From an uncultured Bacteroidota bacterium (lineage in GTDB: Bacteria; Bacteroidota; Bacteroidia; Flavobacteriales; UBA7312): a DNA stretch of 46,659 nucleotides. Shown here in pieces: positions 15,848 to 24,520 of this stretch (position 1 is the first letter of the stretch; the number at the start of each line of letters is the position of its first letter). The DNA is taken from NCBI GenBank assembly GCA_902580855.1, contig CACHMF010000011.1, forward strand, positions 1 to 46,659, written 5' to 3'. The notes under the pieces were generated by a model. The model searched no databases, had not been told where the DNA came from, and saw nothing but the letters and a program-made list of their open reading frames with translations. Made by a program: the position numbers and the translations under genes.

Positions 15848-17149
15848 TTACGAAAATAAGCGAATTATGTCGTTTCCATTCGCATAAATAAGCAAGGCAA
15901 ACAATAAAATCATTCCTGTTATTTGAGCGTACTCTAATACTTTTTCGTGTGGTTTTCTTCCTGTAAATATTTCATACATTAAAAAAATAACATGACCCCC
16001 ATCTAAAGCAGGAATAGGCAATACGTTTAGTACCGCTAACATAATAGACAGAAATGCAGTAAGTTCCCAAAACCGTTGCCAATCCCAAACCGCGGGAAAG
16101 ATATTTCCGATAGTGATAAAACCACCCACAGAATCAGGAGATTTTTTTATCAACTTAAACTGCTTAAGGTAATTGTTAAGAGTGTTTTTTGTTTTATTTA
16201 AGCTAGCAGGAACAGCAGACAAGAAAGTGTGCTCTGCTTTTTCAAACACAAATAAATCTCTCGGGCTTTTTAATTGAGCGCCCATCACACCTTCAGCAAG
16301 ATACACATCAAGAGTAACCAACTCCCCACCCCTATCTACAACAATAGATGCAGAATCTCCTTTTAACGTTGGAACATATTTAAACACATCTTGAGCAAAA
16401 CCCATGTCTTGATTATTGATAGAGATGATTTGATCTCCTTTTTTAGCACCAACAGCTTCAATTGCAGAGTTATCGCTAAACCCCTCAATAATAAAAGGAA
16501 GCCCAAGCTCAAACAAATTCTTCTTACTCAACATAGCTAACTTTACTTCTTCAGATAAAGAAACATCGACACTCTCTCCCCCTCTTTTAACACGAACTGT
16601 TTTCACATCATTTAAAATAATTTCTGGAACAACCTCATTGAAGCGTTCCATCTTTTTTCCGCCTACAGAGATGATTTTATCTCCATTTTCGAACCCTGCA
16701 ACCAAGCCTAAAGAGTCGCAATAAATACCATAAGTTGTATTTTGTGTGGGAAGATATTGATCTCCCCAAGTCATAAATGCAAAGACATAAATAAAGAAGG
16801 CTAAAATGACATTTACAGTAACACCTCCTAACATGATAATTAATCGTTGCCATGCAGGTTTTGCTCGAAACTCCCACGGTTCAGGCTCTTTTGACATTTG
16901 ATTAGTGTCCATCGACTCATCAATCATCCCCGAGATTTTCACATACCCACCAAGAGGCAGCCAACCGATACCATACTCTGTACCTCCAACTTTCTTTTTT
17001 ACCAAAGAAAACCAAGGATCAAAAAACAGATAGAATTTTTCTACTCGTGTTTTGAAAAGCTTAGCGGGAATAAAATGCCCCAACTCATGTAATATAACCA
17101 GTATAGATAAGCTCAATAAAAGCTGAGCCGCTTTGATAAGAATTTCCAT
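15848..17149 (-). CDS. rseP: RseP-type site-2 intramembrane metalloprotease
   Basis: A 433-residue M50 zinc protease of the inner membrane. The zinc motif HELGH (H21, E22, H25) lies in the first transmembrane helix, and the third ligand D383 is in the C-terminal motif PIPALDGGH. Between them lie further transmembrane segments (about 110-130) and two PDZ-like regions with FENGDKIISVGG and AKKGDQIISINN. The family cuts transmembrane anchors of anti-sigma factors and remnant signal peptides. Its ATG overlaps the dxr stop by one base (TAATG), the last step of a tightly packed operon. No anti-sigma partner is seen here. Confidence 0.95.
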   Translation of the reverse strand: MEILIKAAQLLLSLSILVILHELGHFIPAKLFKTRVEKFYLFFDPWFSLVKKKVGGTEYGIGWLPLGGYVKISGMIDESMDTNQMSKEPEPWEFRAKPAWQRLIIMLGGVTVNVILAFFIYVFAFMTWGDQYLPTQNTTYGIYCDSLGLVAGFENGDKIISVGGKKMERFNEVVPEIILNDVKTVRVKRGGESVDVSLSEEVKLAMLSKKNLFELGLPFIIEGFSDNSAIEAVGAKKGDQIISINNQDMGFAQDVFKYVPTLKGDSASIVVDRGGELVTLDVYLAEGVMGAQLKSPRDLFVFEKAEHTFLSAVPASLNKTKNTLNNYLKQFKLIKKSPDSVGGFITIGNIFPAVWDWQRFWELTAFLSIMLAVLNVLPIPALDGGHVIFLMYEIFTGRKPHEKVLEYAQITGMILLFALLIYANGNDIIRLFS

Positions 17150-18309
17150 TATTTAATTAAATCGTTAGCTATTTGACGACTTTCTAAATCAGAACCCACA
17201 TAATCTTCATAAGACGGATTCGCCACAAATGTAGCTTTTTCTATACAAGTAGCAACCACATCAGACATTTCTAAAAAACCAATTTTCTCTTTCAAGAACG
17301 CATCAACAACCACTTCGTTAGCAGCGTTTAAAACACAAGGAGAATTACCACCTTTCCGCATAGAGTCGTAAGCCAAAGCAAGGTTCTGAAAAGTATGTGT
17401 GTCGGGTTTTTCAAACGTTAAATTAGGATAGTCCATAAAGTTAAATCTAGGAAAACTTGCGTTTAACCGTTGCGGGTAAGCCAAAGCGTATTGAATAGGA
17501 AGCTTCATATCTGGAAGCCCCATTTGAGCCTTCATAGAGCCATCATTAAACTGAACTACCGAATGTATGATTGATTGCGGGTGTACAATTACATCAATCT
17601 GTTCAGGAGCCAACCCAAACAACCATTTCGCTTCAATAACCTCCAACCCTTTATTCATTAAAGAGGCGGAATCAATCGTGATTTTAGCGCCCATATCCCA
17701 GTTAGGATGTTTAAGGGCCTGCGCTCGAGTAACATTTGCCAATTGTTCTCTATTCATCCCTCTAAACGGCCCACCAGAGGCTGTCAAATATATCTTTTCA
17801 ATTGGATTATAAACTTCACCCACCAAACATTGAAACAAAGCAGAGTGTTCTGAATCGACAGGAAGAATGTTTACACCAAACTCTTTAGCAAGATTAGTGA
17901 TGAGGGCTCCCGCCACAACAAGTGTTTCCTTGTTTGCTAAAGCAATGTTTTTTTTAGATTTGATAGCGTTGATAGTTGGCCTAAGTCCAGCATAACCAAC
18001 TAAAGCGGTCAAAACCATATCGATCGTGTCCATTTCTACCACTTGCGCCAAAGCATCTGCTCCAGCATAAACCTTTATATTGTGTGGACATAAAGAGTCG
18101 TTTACCTCTTGAAATTTTTCTTCATCAGCGATAACAACCGTATTTGGCTTGTGCTCAATGGCTTGCTGGATAAGTAAATTACTATTACTGTTGGCGGTTA
18201 AAACCTCTATCTCAAAAAAGTTTGACTGCTCAGAAATCACCTCTAATGCTTGTGTTCCAATAGAGCCTGTCGACCCTAGTATGGCAATATGCTTTTTCTT
18301 ATTTTTCAT
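17149..18309 (-). CDS. dxr: 1-deoxy-D-xylulose-5-phosphate reductoisomerase
   Basis: A 386-residue NADPH-dependent enzyme that makes 2-C-methyl-D-erythritol 4-phosphate, the first committed step of the MEP isoprenoid pathway. Motifs visible: the NADPH-binding LGSTGSIGTQA (11-21), ANKETLV, the metal-binding PVDSEHSA, and the substrate-binding TASGGPF and SLMNKGLE. Length is normal. Cytoplasmic. It overlaps the upstream GH3-like gene by 11 bp and the downstream rseP by 1 bp. The dxr-rseP order is widely conserved in bacteria. Confidence 0.97.
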   Translation of the reverse strand: MKNKKKHIAILGSTGSIGTQALEVISEQSNFFEIEVLTANSNSNLLIQQAIEHKPNTVVIADEEKFQEVNDSLCPHNIKVYAGADALAQVVEMDTIDMVLTALVGYAGLRPTINAIKSKKNIALANKETLVVAGALITNLAKEFGVNILPVDSEHSALFQCLVGEVYNPIEKIYLTASGGPFRGMNREQLANVTRAQALKHPNWDMGAKITIDSASLMNKGLEVIEAKWLFGLAPEQIDVIVHPQSIIHSVVQFNDGSMKAQMGLPDMKLPIQYALAYPQRLNASFPRFNFMDYPNLTFEKPDTHTFQNLALAYDSMRKGGNSPCVLNAANEVVVDAFLKEKIGFLEMSDVVATCIEKATFVANPSYEDYVGSDLESRQIANDLIK

Positions 18310-19798
18310 ATAAAAATTCTCTCAGTTTATCCGCAATATCTCTATTATTAGCTAAGCGCGGAACCTTATTTTGACCTCCTAGTTTTCCAACAGATTTCAT
18401 GTACTGGATAAAGCCACCATTTATTACTTTAGAAACTACCAAAGGTTGCAAAACACAACCATCAATCAAATCCTTGTAATATGTGTTTTGAGACTGCATG
18501 TTTTTGTCCAAGCAAAACACAAAATCATCCACATTTTTCGGTTCTTTTTTAAACTCGACAAACCATTCATGATAAGGCAGCCCTTGTTCGGGGTTTACCT
18601 GTGGAGCCACATGAAATTCATTCACTTCTGCTGGGTATTTATCTAGAGCTATTTGAAGAGCGTTTTCAACCTCTTTTCCAATTACGTGCTCACCAAAAGC
18701 AGAGGTGAAATGTTTAATCCTTCCAGTAACCACCAAACGATAAGGATTTTTTGACACAAAGCGAACAGTATCGCCAATACTATAACCCCAAAGCCCTGCG
18801 TTTGTATTTAAAATCAATGCGTAATCTACACCAATTTCAACATCTTGTAAAGAAAGTCTTCTTGGTTTTTTATCGAAATACTCTTCAGCGGGTATAAATT
18901 CATAAAAGATACCATGGTTAACACATAAAAGCATTCCCTCCTCAGTTTGTGTGTCCTGATAAGCTATAAACCCTTCAGAGCTTGGGTATGTTTCAATGCT
19001 AGGGATATCTTTTCCAATCAATTGCTTGAAATTTTTTCTGTAAGGCTCAAAAGCAACACCTCCAAAAATGAGAAGAGAGAAGTTTGGAAAAACCTCAGAA
19101 ACCTGTTTACCTGTTTTGGCAACGATTCTTTCAAAATACATTTGAACCCAAGGAGGGATTCCGCTGATGAGAGTCATGTTTTGACAAAGCGTTTCTTCAA
19201 TAATGACATCTAACTTTTCCTCCCAATCTTCAATACAATTAGTTTCGAAAGAAGGAAAGTTAGATGACTTCAAATACCAAGGAATGTAGTGCGCAACAAT
19301 TCCAGAAAGTCTTCCAACAGGAATTAGGCTTGTTTCGTCTAGCTCCGGACTTCCTTGAATAAAAATATTACCCCCTTTTAAGGCGTTTGTGTTGGCGGTT
19401 TCTGCAACGTAGCTTAGTATAGCGTCCTTAGCACACTTGATGTGGAACGGCATAGACTCTTTAGAAATAGGTATATACTTAACCCCCGATGTTGTGCCTG
19501 AAGTTTTACAAAAATACAATGGAGTCCCCGGCCACAAAACACCTTCCTCACCTTTTTGAATACGCTCAATATAGGGCTTGATTTTTTCATAATCAACTAC
19601 AGGAACACTCGTTTGAAAATCTTCATAAGATTTGATTTTCTCAAAACAATGATCTATTCCGAAAGCAGTGTTTTGTGCAGATTTTATTAGGGACTGAAAA
19701 ATACGATTTTGTGCATTAATAGGATTTTTAATCCATTTTTTATTGGAATTACCAACAATCTTAGCGTAAGGCCTTCCAAGTTTTGATTTTAAACCCAT
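18299..19798 (-). CDS. GH3 family acyl-adenylate-forming protein
   Basis: A 499-residue protein of the GH3 (auxin-responsive) superfamily of ATP-dependent acyl-acid-amido synthetases. The ATP/AMP-binding motif KTSGTTSGVKYIP starts at residue 98. Family blocks LLIFGGVAFEPYR and TYPSSEGFIAYQD are clear, as is the C-terminal hinge segment VVTGRIKHFTSAFGEHV. In plants such enzymes join jasmonate or auxin to amino acids. The bacterial substrate is not known, so only adenylation of a carboxylic acid can be predicted. It sits in an operon after an M23 peptidase gene (1-bp TAATG overlap) and before dxr (11-bp overlap). Confidence 0.9.
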   Translation of the reverse strand: MGLKSKLGRPYAKIVGNSNKKWIKNPINAQNRIFQSLIKSAQNTAFGIDHCFEKIKSYEDFQTSVPVVDYEKIKPYIERIQKGEEGVLWPGTPLYFCKTSGTTSGVKYIPISKESMPFHIKCAKDAILSYVAETANTNALKGGNIFIQGSPELDETSLIPVGRLSGIVAHYIPWYLKSSNFPSFETNCIEDWEEKLDVIIEETLCQNMTLISGIPPWVQMYFERIVAKTGKQVSEVFPNFSLLIFGGVAFEPYRKNFKQLIGKDIPSIETYPSSEGFIAYQDTQTEEGMLLCVNHGIFYEFIPAEEYFDKKPRRLSLQDVEIGVDYALILNTNAGLWGYSIGDTVRFVSKNPYRLVVTGRIKHFTSAFGEHVIGKEVENALQIALDKYPAEVNEFHVAPQVNPEQGLPYHEWFVEFKKEPKNVDDFVFCLDKNMQSQNTYYKDLIDGCVLQPLVVSKVINGGFIQYMKSVGKLGGQNKVPRLANNRDIADKLREFLYEK

Positions 19799-20661
19799 TA
19801 AAATACTATATATTGTTCAGGGTCAATAGGCTTGTTGTTGTGCCATAATTCAAAGTGAAGATGAGGGCCACTAGAAAATTCTCCTGAGTTTCCAATTATA
19901 GCAATTGCTTCGCCAACATTTACTTTAGCGCCTTGTTTTTTCAGTAAAACAGAGTTGTGTTTGTAAACCGAAAATAAATTATTATCGTGTAAAATCGCAA
20001 TAACATAACCTGTTTCGGACGTCCAAGAAGATAAGGCAACAGTTCCATCAAGAATAGCTTTAATAGCTTCATTTTCTTGAGCCACAACATCTATACCAAA
20101 ATGTCGTGTTTTAGGGTTGAAAGACTGTGTCACAACACCTTTTATAGGTGTGAAAAACAACAAATCATCAACGCTTTGAGTGTTATTGTTCGCTGAAGCA
20201 AACAAACTAAATCGCTCCTCCTCCTCTATTTGTTTTCTTAATACTGAATCTTCAGAAATTGTTTCAAAAACAACATCATCAATCGACCTATTTTCTACAG
20301 AATTCAAACCCTCAACATCCGAAGGTGTTTTACCATCAATAATCAACTTAATGTTTTCAAGGTACCTATCTTTACTTTCGATAGCTGTTAAAAGTGAATC
20401 AGATAAGTGGTTTAACTCAACCACATGTCTTCGCATATTTGTTGAGGTATAACCCGGTATATATTCTCGAAGAGGAGTTAAAGAAATTAAAAGAGTTGTT
20501 CCTCCTATCAAAAACACCAAAGCAAAACTACATAACACAAAAACATTAAGCCTAGACAATTTAAAAGACAAACGTTCTTCAAAATTATCACTATTCAAAA
20601 TAACAAAGCGATATTTGTAGCGCCACTTTTCCCAAAAACCTCTTTTTTCTTCTTTAGACAT
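19798..20661 (-). CDS. Membrane-anchored M23 family peptidoglycan endopeptidase
   Basis: A protein of about 287 residues from the ATG at 20661 (a TTG at 20679 lies upstream of the -7 box and is rejected). A basic cytoplasmic N-terminus is followed by one transmembrane helix (about 40-60), a helical stretch (about 75-155) and a C-terminal LytM domain. All catalytic residues appear present: the zinc ligands in RHFGID (His and Asp) and GPHLHFELW, plus the histidine in VYKHNS. It should cut peptide cross-links in the periplasm, and it differs from the degenerate LytM protein at 34681-35937. It opens the operon with the GH3 gene, dxr and rseP and is divergent from porW. A bactofilin gene lies just beyond porW. 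Confidence 0.92.
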   Translation of the reverse strand: MSKEEKRGFWEKWRYKYRFVILNSDNFEERLSFKLSRLNVFVLCSFALVFLIGGTTLLISLTPLREYIPGYTSTNMRRHVVELNHLSDSLLTAIESKDRYLENIKLIIDGKTPSDVEGLNSVENRSIDDVVFETISEDSVLRKQIEEEERFSLFASANNNTQSVDDLLFFTPIKGVVTQSFNPKTRHFGIDVVAQENEAIKAILDGTVALSSWTSETGYVIAILHDNNLFSVYKHNSVLLKKQGAKVNVGEAIAIIGNSGEFSSGPHLHFELWHNNKPIDPEQYIVF

Positions 20662-20668
20662 ACTTCTG

Positions 20669-20676
20669 CAAATATC
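20669..20676 (-). promoter_or_regulatory. Weak -7 box of the M23-GH3-dxr-rseP operon
   Basis: GATATTTG on the minus strand (one mismatch to TAnnTTTG) lies 7 nt before the ATG. It is the only candidate in the 92-bp divergent gap with porW. Confidence 0.35.
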
Positions 20677-20724
20677 CAAAAATTTAACATTTTATAAATC
20701 GTTATTTTATATGGCAAAATAAAA

Positions 20725-20732
20725 TAATTTTG
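20725..20732 (+). promoter_or_regulatory. -7 promoter box of porW
   Basis: TAATTTTG is a perfect TAnnTTTG box, 21 nt upstream of the porW ATG. Confidence 0.5.
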
Positions 20733-20753
20733 TAGTCAATCAGTTTAACCTTC

Positions 20754-23372
20754 ATGCGAAAATCGCTTAAATATTTATTCTTTCTTATTATACCATGTGT
20801 TTTTAATGCGTGCTCTACAAAGAAAAACACCTTTTTTACACGAGCGTTCCATAACACAACAACACATTATAATTGGTATTTTAATGGAGAGGAAACCCTG
20901 AAAAAAACAATAAAAAAACTTGAAGAAAAACACCAAGAAGACTACAACCAATTATTACCAATATTTCCTATTGGAACAGAGAAAGACGCACAGAGCGTCA
21001 CTCCTTCATTAGACAAAGCGATAAAGAAAGGAGCAAAAGCAATAAGTAGGCATTCAATATTTATTAAAGGTGAGGAGCATAATAGATGGGTTGATGATTG
21101 TTATTTAATGATTGCAAAATCATATTTTTTTCAAAGAGAGTACGTAAAAGCAATAGAAGCATTCCGCTTCATAAGCCGTCAATTTAAAGGAACTGAAATA
21201 GATTTTGAAGCACAACTTTGGTTGTGTAGATCTTATATCGATAAAGGAGATTTATCATCCGCTGAATTTGTATTCAACACCATACTAGTAGAAGAAAGCT
21301 TTCCAGAAAAATTTAACAAAGATTTCGCGCTTGTTTACGCACACTACCACATTAAAAATCAAGATTTCTTTTCCGCCTCAGAAGAACTATTAGCGGCGAT
21401 AGAGGAAACAAAAAAATCAAAAGAAAAAATCAGATATCATTTCATACTTGCTCAAATTTATCACCAGCAGGAAAATTACATAGAGGCAACAAAGCATTAT
21501 GAAATTGTTTTAAGAAAAAGCCCTAACTACGAAATGGCATTTAATGCTAAAATTAATAGAGCTAGAGCATATGATGTGACTACTGGAAACATTGAATCAG
21601 TGAGAGAAGAGCTTCAAAAAATGTTGAAGGATGACAAAAACACCGAATATCTTGATGTGATTTATTATGGTTTAGCAGAGCTTAGTGTTAGAGAAAACAG
21701 GATTGAAGAAGCAATCCCATTATACAAAAAATCTGTTGCTAAAAGCGTAGTAAACGATGCTCAAAAAGCCATCTCCAGTCTTCAGTTGGGAAAAATCTTT
21801 TACGAAAGAAAAAATTACAGGAATGCACAAGCGTATTACGACACAACAATTGCTTTTTTAAGTATAAAACACAACTCTTACAAACCTGCCCTACAAAAAC
21901 AAACTACTTTAAGCGGATTGATCAAAAATCTAGATGTTATAACGCATCATGATAGCCTTCAAATGGTTGCTATGATGTCTGAAAATGAAAGAAATAGTTT
22001 TATTGATGCGATTATTAGTAAACTAGAAGAAAAAGAACGTAAAGAAAGAGAACTAGAAGCTAACAATAAAGCAGAATCCATGTTTTTAAACGATCAGAAT
22101 GGAAGAGGGGGGATAAATAACAATCGATTTAATCAAAACAATCAAGTACAGGGTGGTAAGTGGTATTTTTACAATTCCATAACCTTAAGTTTTGGATATT
22201 CAGAGTTTACAAGAAAATGGGGAAAGAGAAAGTTAGAAGATGATTGGCGAAGAGTGAATAAAACATCCCTCACAATTCAAGCGTTAGAATCTGACACTGC
22301 AACAGAAGAATTTTTTGACCCAAAAAGTAGGGACTCATATTTAAAAGGATTACCACTAACAATAGAAGAAATACAAGCCTCTAACAAAAAAATAATTGAA
22401 GCATACTATAATGCCGGAGTAATTTACAAAGAAGAGTTAGACGACCTTTCGAGGTCAGAAGAAATGTTTGATGAATTAAACCAAAGATTTCCAAAAAACG
22501 ACAACCGAGTTATGGTGTTATATTATTTATATATCCTAAATACAGATTTGGGACATCACCAAAAAGCAGAAAATTATAAACAATCACTATTAGCAGAATA
22601 TCCAAATTCTGAATACTCAAAAATTATTTCTAATCCTGAGTTTTTGCAAGAAGCACTAGCGAGTAAGTCGGTAATTGAGCAAACATATGAACAAGCACAT
22701 AATCTCTATATTTCAAAAAAATATAAACAAGCGCTTGAAATATGTTTAGAAATAAGTGAAAAAAACCCAACAAATCTTTTAAAGCCACACTTTGAATTAT
22801 TAGCCGCGGTATGTATAGGGTTTATTAATGGAGAACAAAGATTAATATTTGAGTTAGAAAAAGTCAAAAAAACACACACAGGACACATTGTTTCTATAAC
22901 CGCGAAAGAGTTGTTAGACCACCTAAAAACAAATAATCAAACAAATCAAAATAGCACAGAAATTCAAGAAAACACGATAGATTCTAATGAAGAAACATTG
23001 GTAGAATACGCATTTAAGAATAATTCACCACATTACTTCTTAATTTTATTTAAAGATTTTGATTTGAATTTAAACACCGCAAAAGCAATATTTTCTAATT
23101 ATCACTCTGAGTACTATAGTTTAGAAAAACTCAATATTAGCAGTATATTATTAGATGAGCAAACACACATGATTACCGTACGAGAATTTGAAAACGCTTC
23201 AAAGGCAATGGAGTATTATAACGCATTTTTAATTGCTGATGCAAGGGGCCCCTTTGGTTCGGATTTTGATGCTTTTGTAATAGCAGCCCCAAACTTTCCA
23301 ACATTCTTTAAAAATAAAGATGTAGAAGGATATCAAAAAAAGTTTAACGAAATGTATTTGAGAGGACAGTAA
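20754..23372 (+). CDS. porW: T9SS TPR lipoprotein PorW/SprE
   Basis: An 872-residue outer-membrane lipoprotein of the type IX secretion and gliding machinery. The signal sequence ends at a lipobox (VFNAC) with C20 as the lipidated cysteine. The opening CSTKKNTFFTRAFHNTTTHYN and the HNRWVDDCYLMIAKSYFF segment are typical of SprE/PorW. TPR helices fill about residues 110-390 and 560-720. A Q/N-rich linker separates them. Length fits the family (about 870). PorW links the PorK-PorN ring to the translocon in known systems. Its presence agrees with the sorting domains on exported proteins in this window. It is transcribed from its own promoter, toward the bactofilin gene. Confidence 0.9.
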   Translation: MRKSLKYLFFLIIPCVFNACSTKKNTFFTRAFHNTTTHYNWYFNGEETLKKTIKKLEEKHQEDYNQLLPIFPIGTEKDAQSVTPSLDKAIKKGAKAISRHSIFIKGEEHNRWVDDCYLMIAKSYFFQREYVKAIEAFRFISRQFKGTEIDFEAQLWLCRSYIDKGDLSSAEFVFNTILVEESFPEKFNKDFALVYAHYHIKNQDFFSASEELLAAIEETKKSKEKIRYHFILAQIYHQQENYIEATKHYEIVLRKSPNYEMAFNAKINRARAYDVTTGNIESVREELQKMLKDDKNTEYLDVIYYGLAELSVRENRIEEAIPLYKKSVAKSVVNDAQKAISSLQLGKIFYERKNYRNAQAYYDTTIAFLSIKHNSYKPALQKQTTLSGLIKNLDVITHHDSLQMVAMMSENERNSFIDAIISKLEEKERKERELEANNKAESMFLNDQNGRGGINNNRFNQNNQVQGGKWYFYNSITLSFGYSEFTRKWGKRKLEDDWRRVNKTSLTIQALESDTATEEFFDPKSRDSYLKGLPLTIEEIQASNKKIIEAYYNAGVIYKEELDDLSRSEEMFDELNQRFPKNDNRVMVLYYLYILNTDLGHHQKAENYKQSLLAEYPNSEYSKIISNPEFLQEALASKSVIEQTYEQAHNLYISKKYKQALEICLEISEKNPTNLLKPHFELLAAVCIGFINGEQRLIFELEKVKKTHTGHIVSITAKELLDHLKTNNQTNQNSTEIQENTIDSNEETLVEYAFKNNSPHYFLILFKDFDLNLNTAKAIFSNYHSEYYSLEKLNISSILLDEQTHMITVREFENASKAMEYYNAFLIADARGPFGSDFDAFVIAAPNFPTFFKNKDVEGYQKKFNEMYLRGQ

Positions 23373-23388
23373 GCTATTTAGGTTTTTA

Positions 23389-23396
23389 TACATTTG
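23389..23396 (+). promoter_or_regulatory. -7 promoter box of the bactofilin gene
   Basis: TACATTTG matches TAnnTTTG and lies 17 nt upstream of the ATG at 23414. This supports that start over the in-frame ATG at 23438. Confidence 0.5.
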
Positions 23397-23413
23397 CAAT
23401 AAAGAACACTATA

Positions 23414-23836
23414 ATGTTCACAACCAAAGACAAAAATATGGCAAGACCAAGCGAAAACTCAGGCGTAGTAAATTTAATTGGTGTAGGAACAACAATTTCA
23501 GGAGACGTTACATCTTCGGGTGACATCCGTGTTGACGGGACCTTAAAGGGGTCAATCAACACTAAAGGGAAGGTTGTTGTGGGATCAACAGGCATCGTTG
23601 AAGGAGATGTTGTTTGTCAAAACGCAGACATTTCTGGGGAGCTAAAAGCAAAAATTAGTGTTTCAGAGTTGTTGGCGTTAAAATCAACTGCAAAACTAGA
23701 TGGTGATATCGTAACAAACAAATTAGCTATTGAGCCAGGCGCAACATTCTCTGGTTCTTGTAGCATGGGCGCAGTGATTAAAGATATCAAAGATGCCGGA
23801 AAACAAGAAGTCCAAAAACAAGAAAAATCAGCGTAA
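23414..23836 (+). CDS. Bactofilin (polymer-forming cytoskeletal protein)
   Basis: A 140-residue bactofilin. The core (about 20-120) is a repetitive right-handed beta-helix pattern: NLIGVGTTISGDVTSSGDIRVDGTLKGSINTKGKVVVG. The tails are short and polar. Bactofilins polymerise without nucleotide and scaffold membrane-linked cell-wall enzymes. In other bacteria their partners are M23 peptidases, and an M23 peptidase gene lies on the far side of porW here. The 3' end overlaps the AtpZ-like gene by 44 bp in another frame. The partnership is inferred from position only. Confidence 0.92.
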   Translation: MFTTKDKNMARPSENSGVVNLIGVGTTISGDVTSSGDIRVDGTLKGSINTKGKVVVGSTGIVEGDVVCQNADISGELKAKISVSELLALKSTAKLDGDIVTNKLAIEPGATFSGSCSMGAVIKDIKDAGKQEVQKQEKSA

Positions 23837-24032
23837 TCGGCTTTTAGCGTTGTCATCTCTTCCCTTCCAAATGGGGGTTACCATTTATTTAGGTGCTAAT
23901 TTTGGTAAATACTTAGATCAAAAATACCAAACAGAAAAACCCTGGCTCACTATTTCCTGTGTTTTTTTAGCGCTTATTATTTCCTTATATAGCTTAGTTC
24001 AACAACTAAATAGAATAAATAAAAAGGATTAA
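23793..24032 (+). CDS. AtpZ/AtpI-like F-ATPase assembly membrane protein
   Basis: A 79-residue protein with a strongly basic N-terminus (KKSKNKKNQRNR) and two transmembrane segments (about 25-40 and 50-68). The sequence FQMGVTIYLGANFGKYLDQKY fits the AtpZ/AtpI family (PF09527), whose members assist c-ring assembly or Mg2+/Ca2+ transport at ATP synthase loci. It overlaps the bactofilin gene by 44 bp. The next gene starts immediately after its stop. Position just before atpB supports the assignment. Confidence 0.8.
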   Translation: MPENKKSKNKKNQRNRLLALSSLPFQMGVTIYLGANFGKYLDQKYQTEKPWLTISCVFLALIISLYSLVQQLNRINKKD

Positions 24033-24401
24033 ATGTTGAGTTTTTGGCGTTTTACCATCTATCTGGGAGGAATATTGTTTCTTGTTTTTGGTATACATGT
24101 GTTTTTTACCAAACCAAAAGAACTTTATTTGGGTTATGGCTTCAATTACCTAATCACCATTGTTTCTTTTCTCTGGCTTTTGATAAGAAGCAGAAATAAA
24201 AGCGAAACCCTTGGTTTTGTTTTTTTAGCTATTAGCGGTGTTAAGTTTCTTTTTTTCTTTCTATTGTACAGACCATTCTCAATTACATTATTAGAAAAAA
24301 AAGCACTTTTTTTATCATTTTTTGTTCCATACGCTATTTGCTCTATATATGAAGTGTATATTTTAGTTAAGTTGCTGAACCAAAAAAACATAGAGGAATA
24401 A
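24033..24401 (+). CDS. Four-helix membrane protein at the ATP synthase locus (DUF6168-like)
   Basis: A 122-residue protein with four predicted transmembrane helices (about 5-25, 35-52, 58-78, 88-113) and short polar loops. No catalytic motif is seen. It starts directly after the stop of the AtpZ-like gene and precedes atpB, where many bacteria carry a second small membrane gene (uncI/atpI position). It resembles Bacteroidota DUF6168 proteins. A role in F0 assembly is inferred from place and topology only. Confidence 0.65.
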   Translation: MLSFWRFTIYLGGILFLVFGIHVFFTKPKELYLGYGFNYLITIVSFLWLLIRSRNKSETLGFVFLAISGVKFLFFFLLYRPFSITLLEKKALFLSFFVPYAICSIYEVYILVKLLNQKNIEE

Positions 24402-24454
24402 AGCATAAAATTAATATTCAAAAAAATCATTTATTTAAAAAGAGTAAAAAGTTT

Positions 24455-24484
24455 TTTGTCCGTTCACATAATTCGTTAATTTTG
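24455..24484 (+). promoter_or_regulatory. Promoter of the ATP synthase operon
   Basis: TTTG (24455-24458) and TAATTTTG (24477-24484) are 18 nt apart, a close match to the Bacteroidota -33/-7 promoter. The box ends 36 nt before the atpB ATG at 24521. Confidence 0.7.
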
Positions 24485-24520
24485 CCGCGATTTTAGACAA
24501 GGCATTTTTAGTTGCAACAG

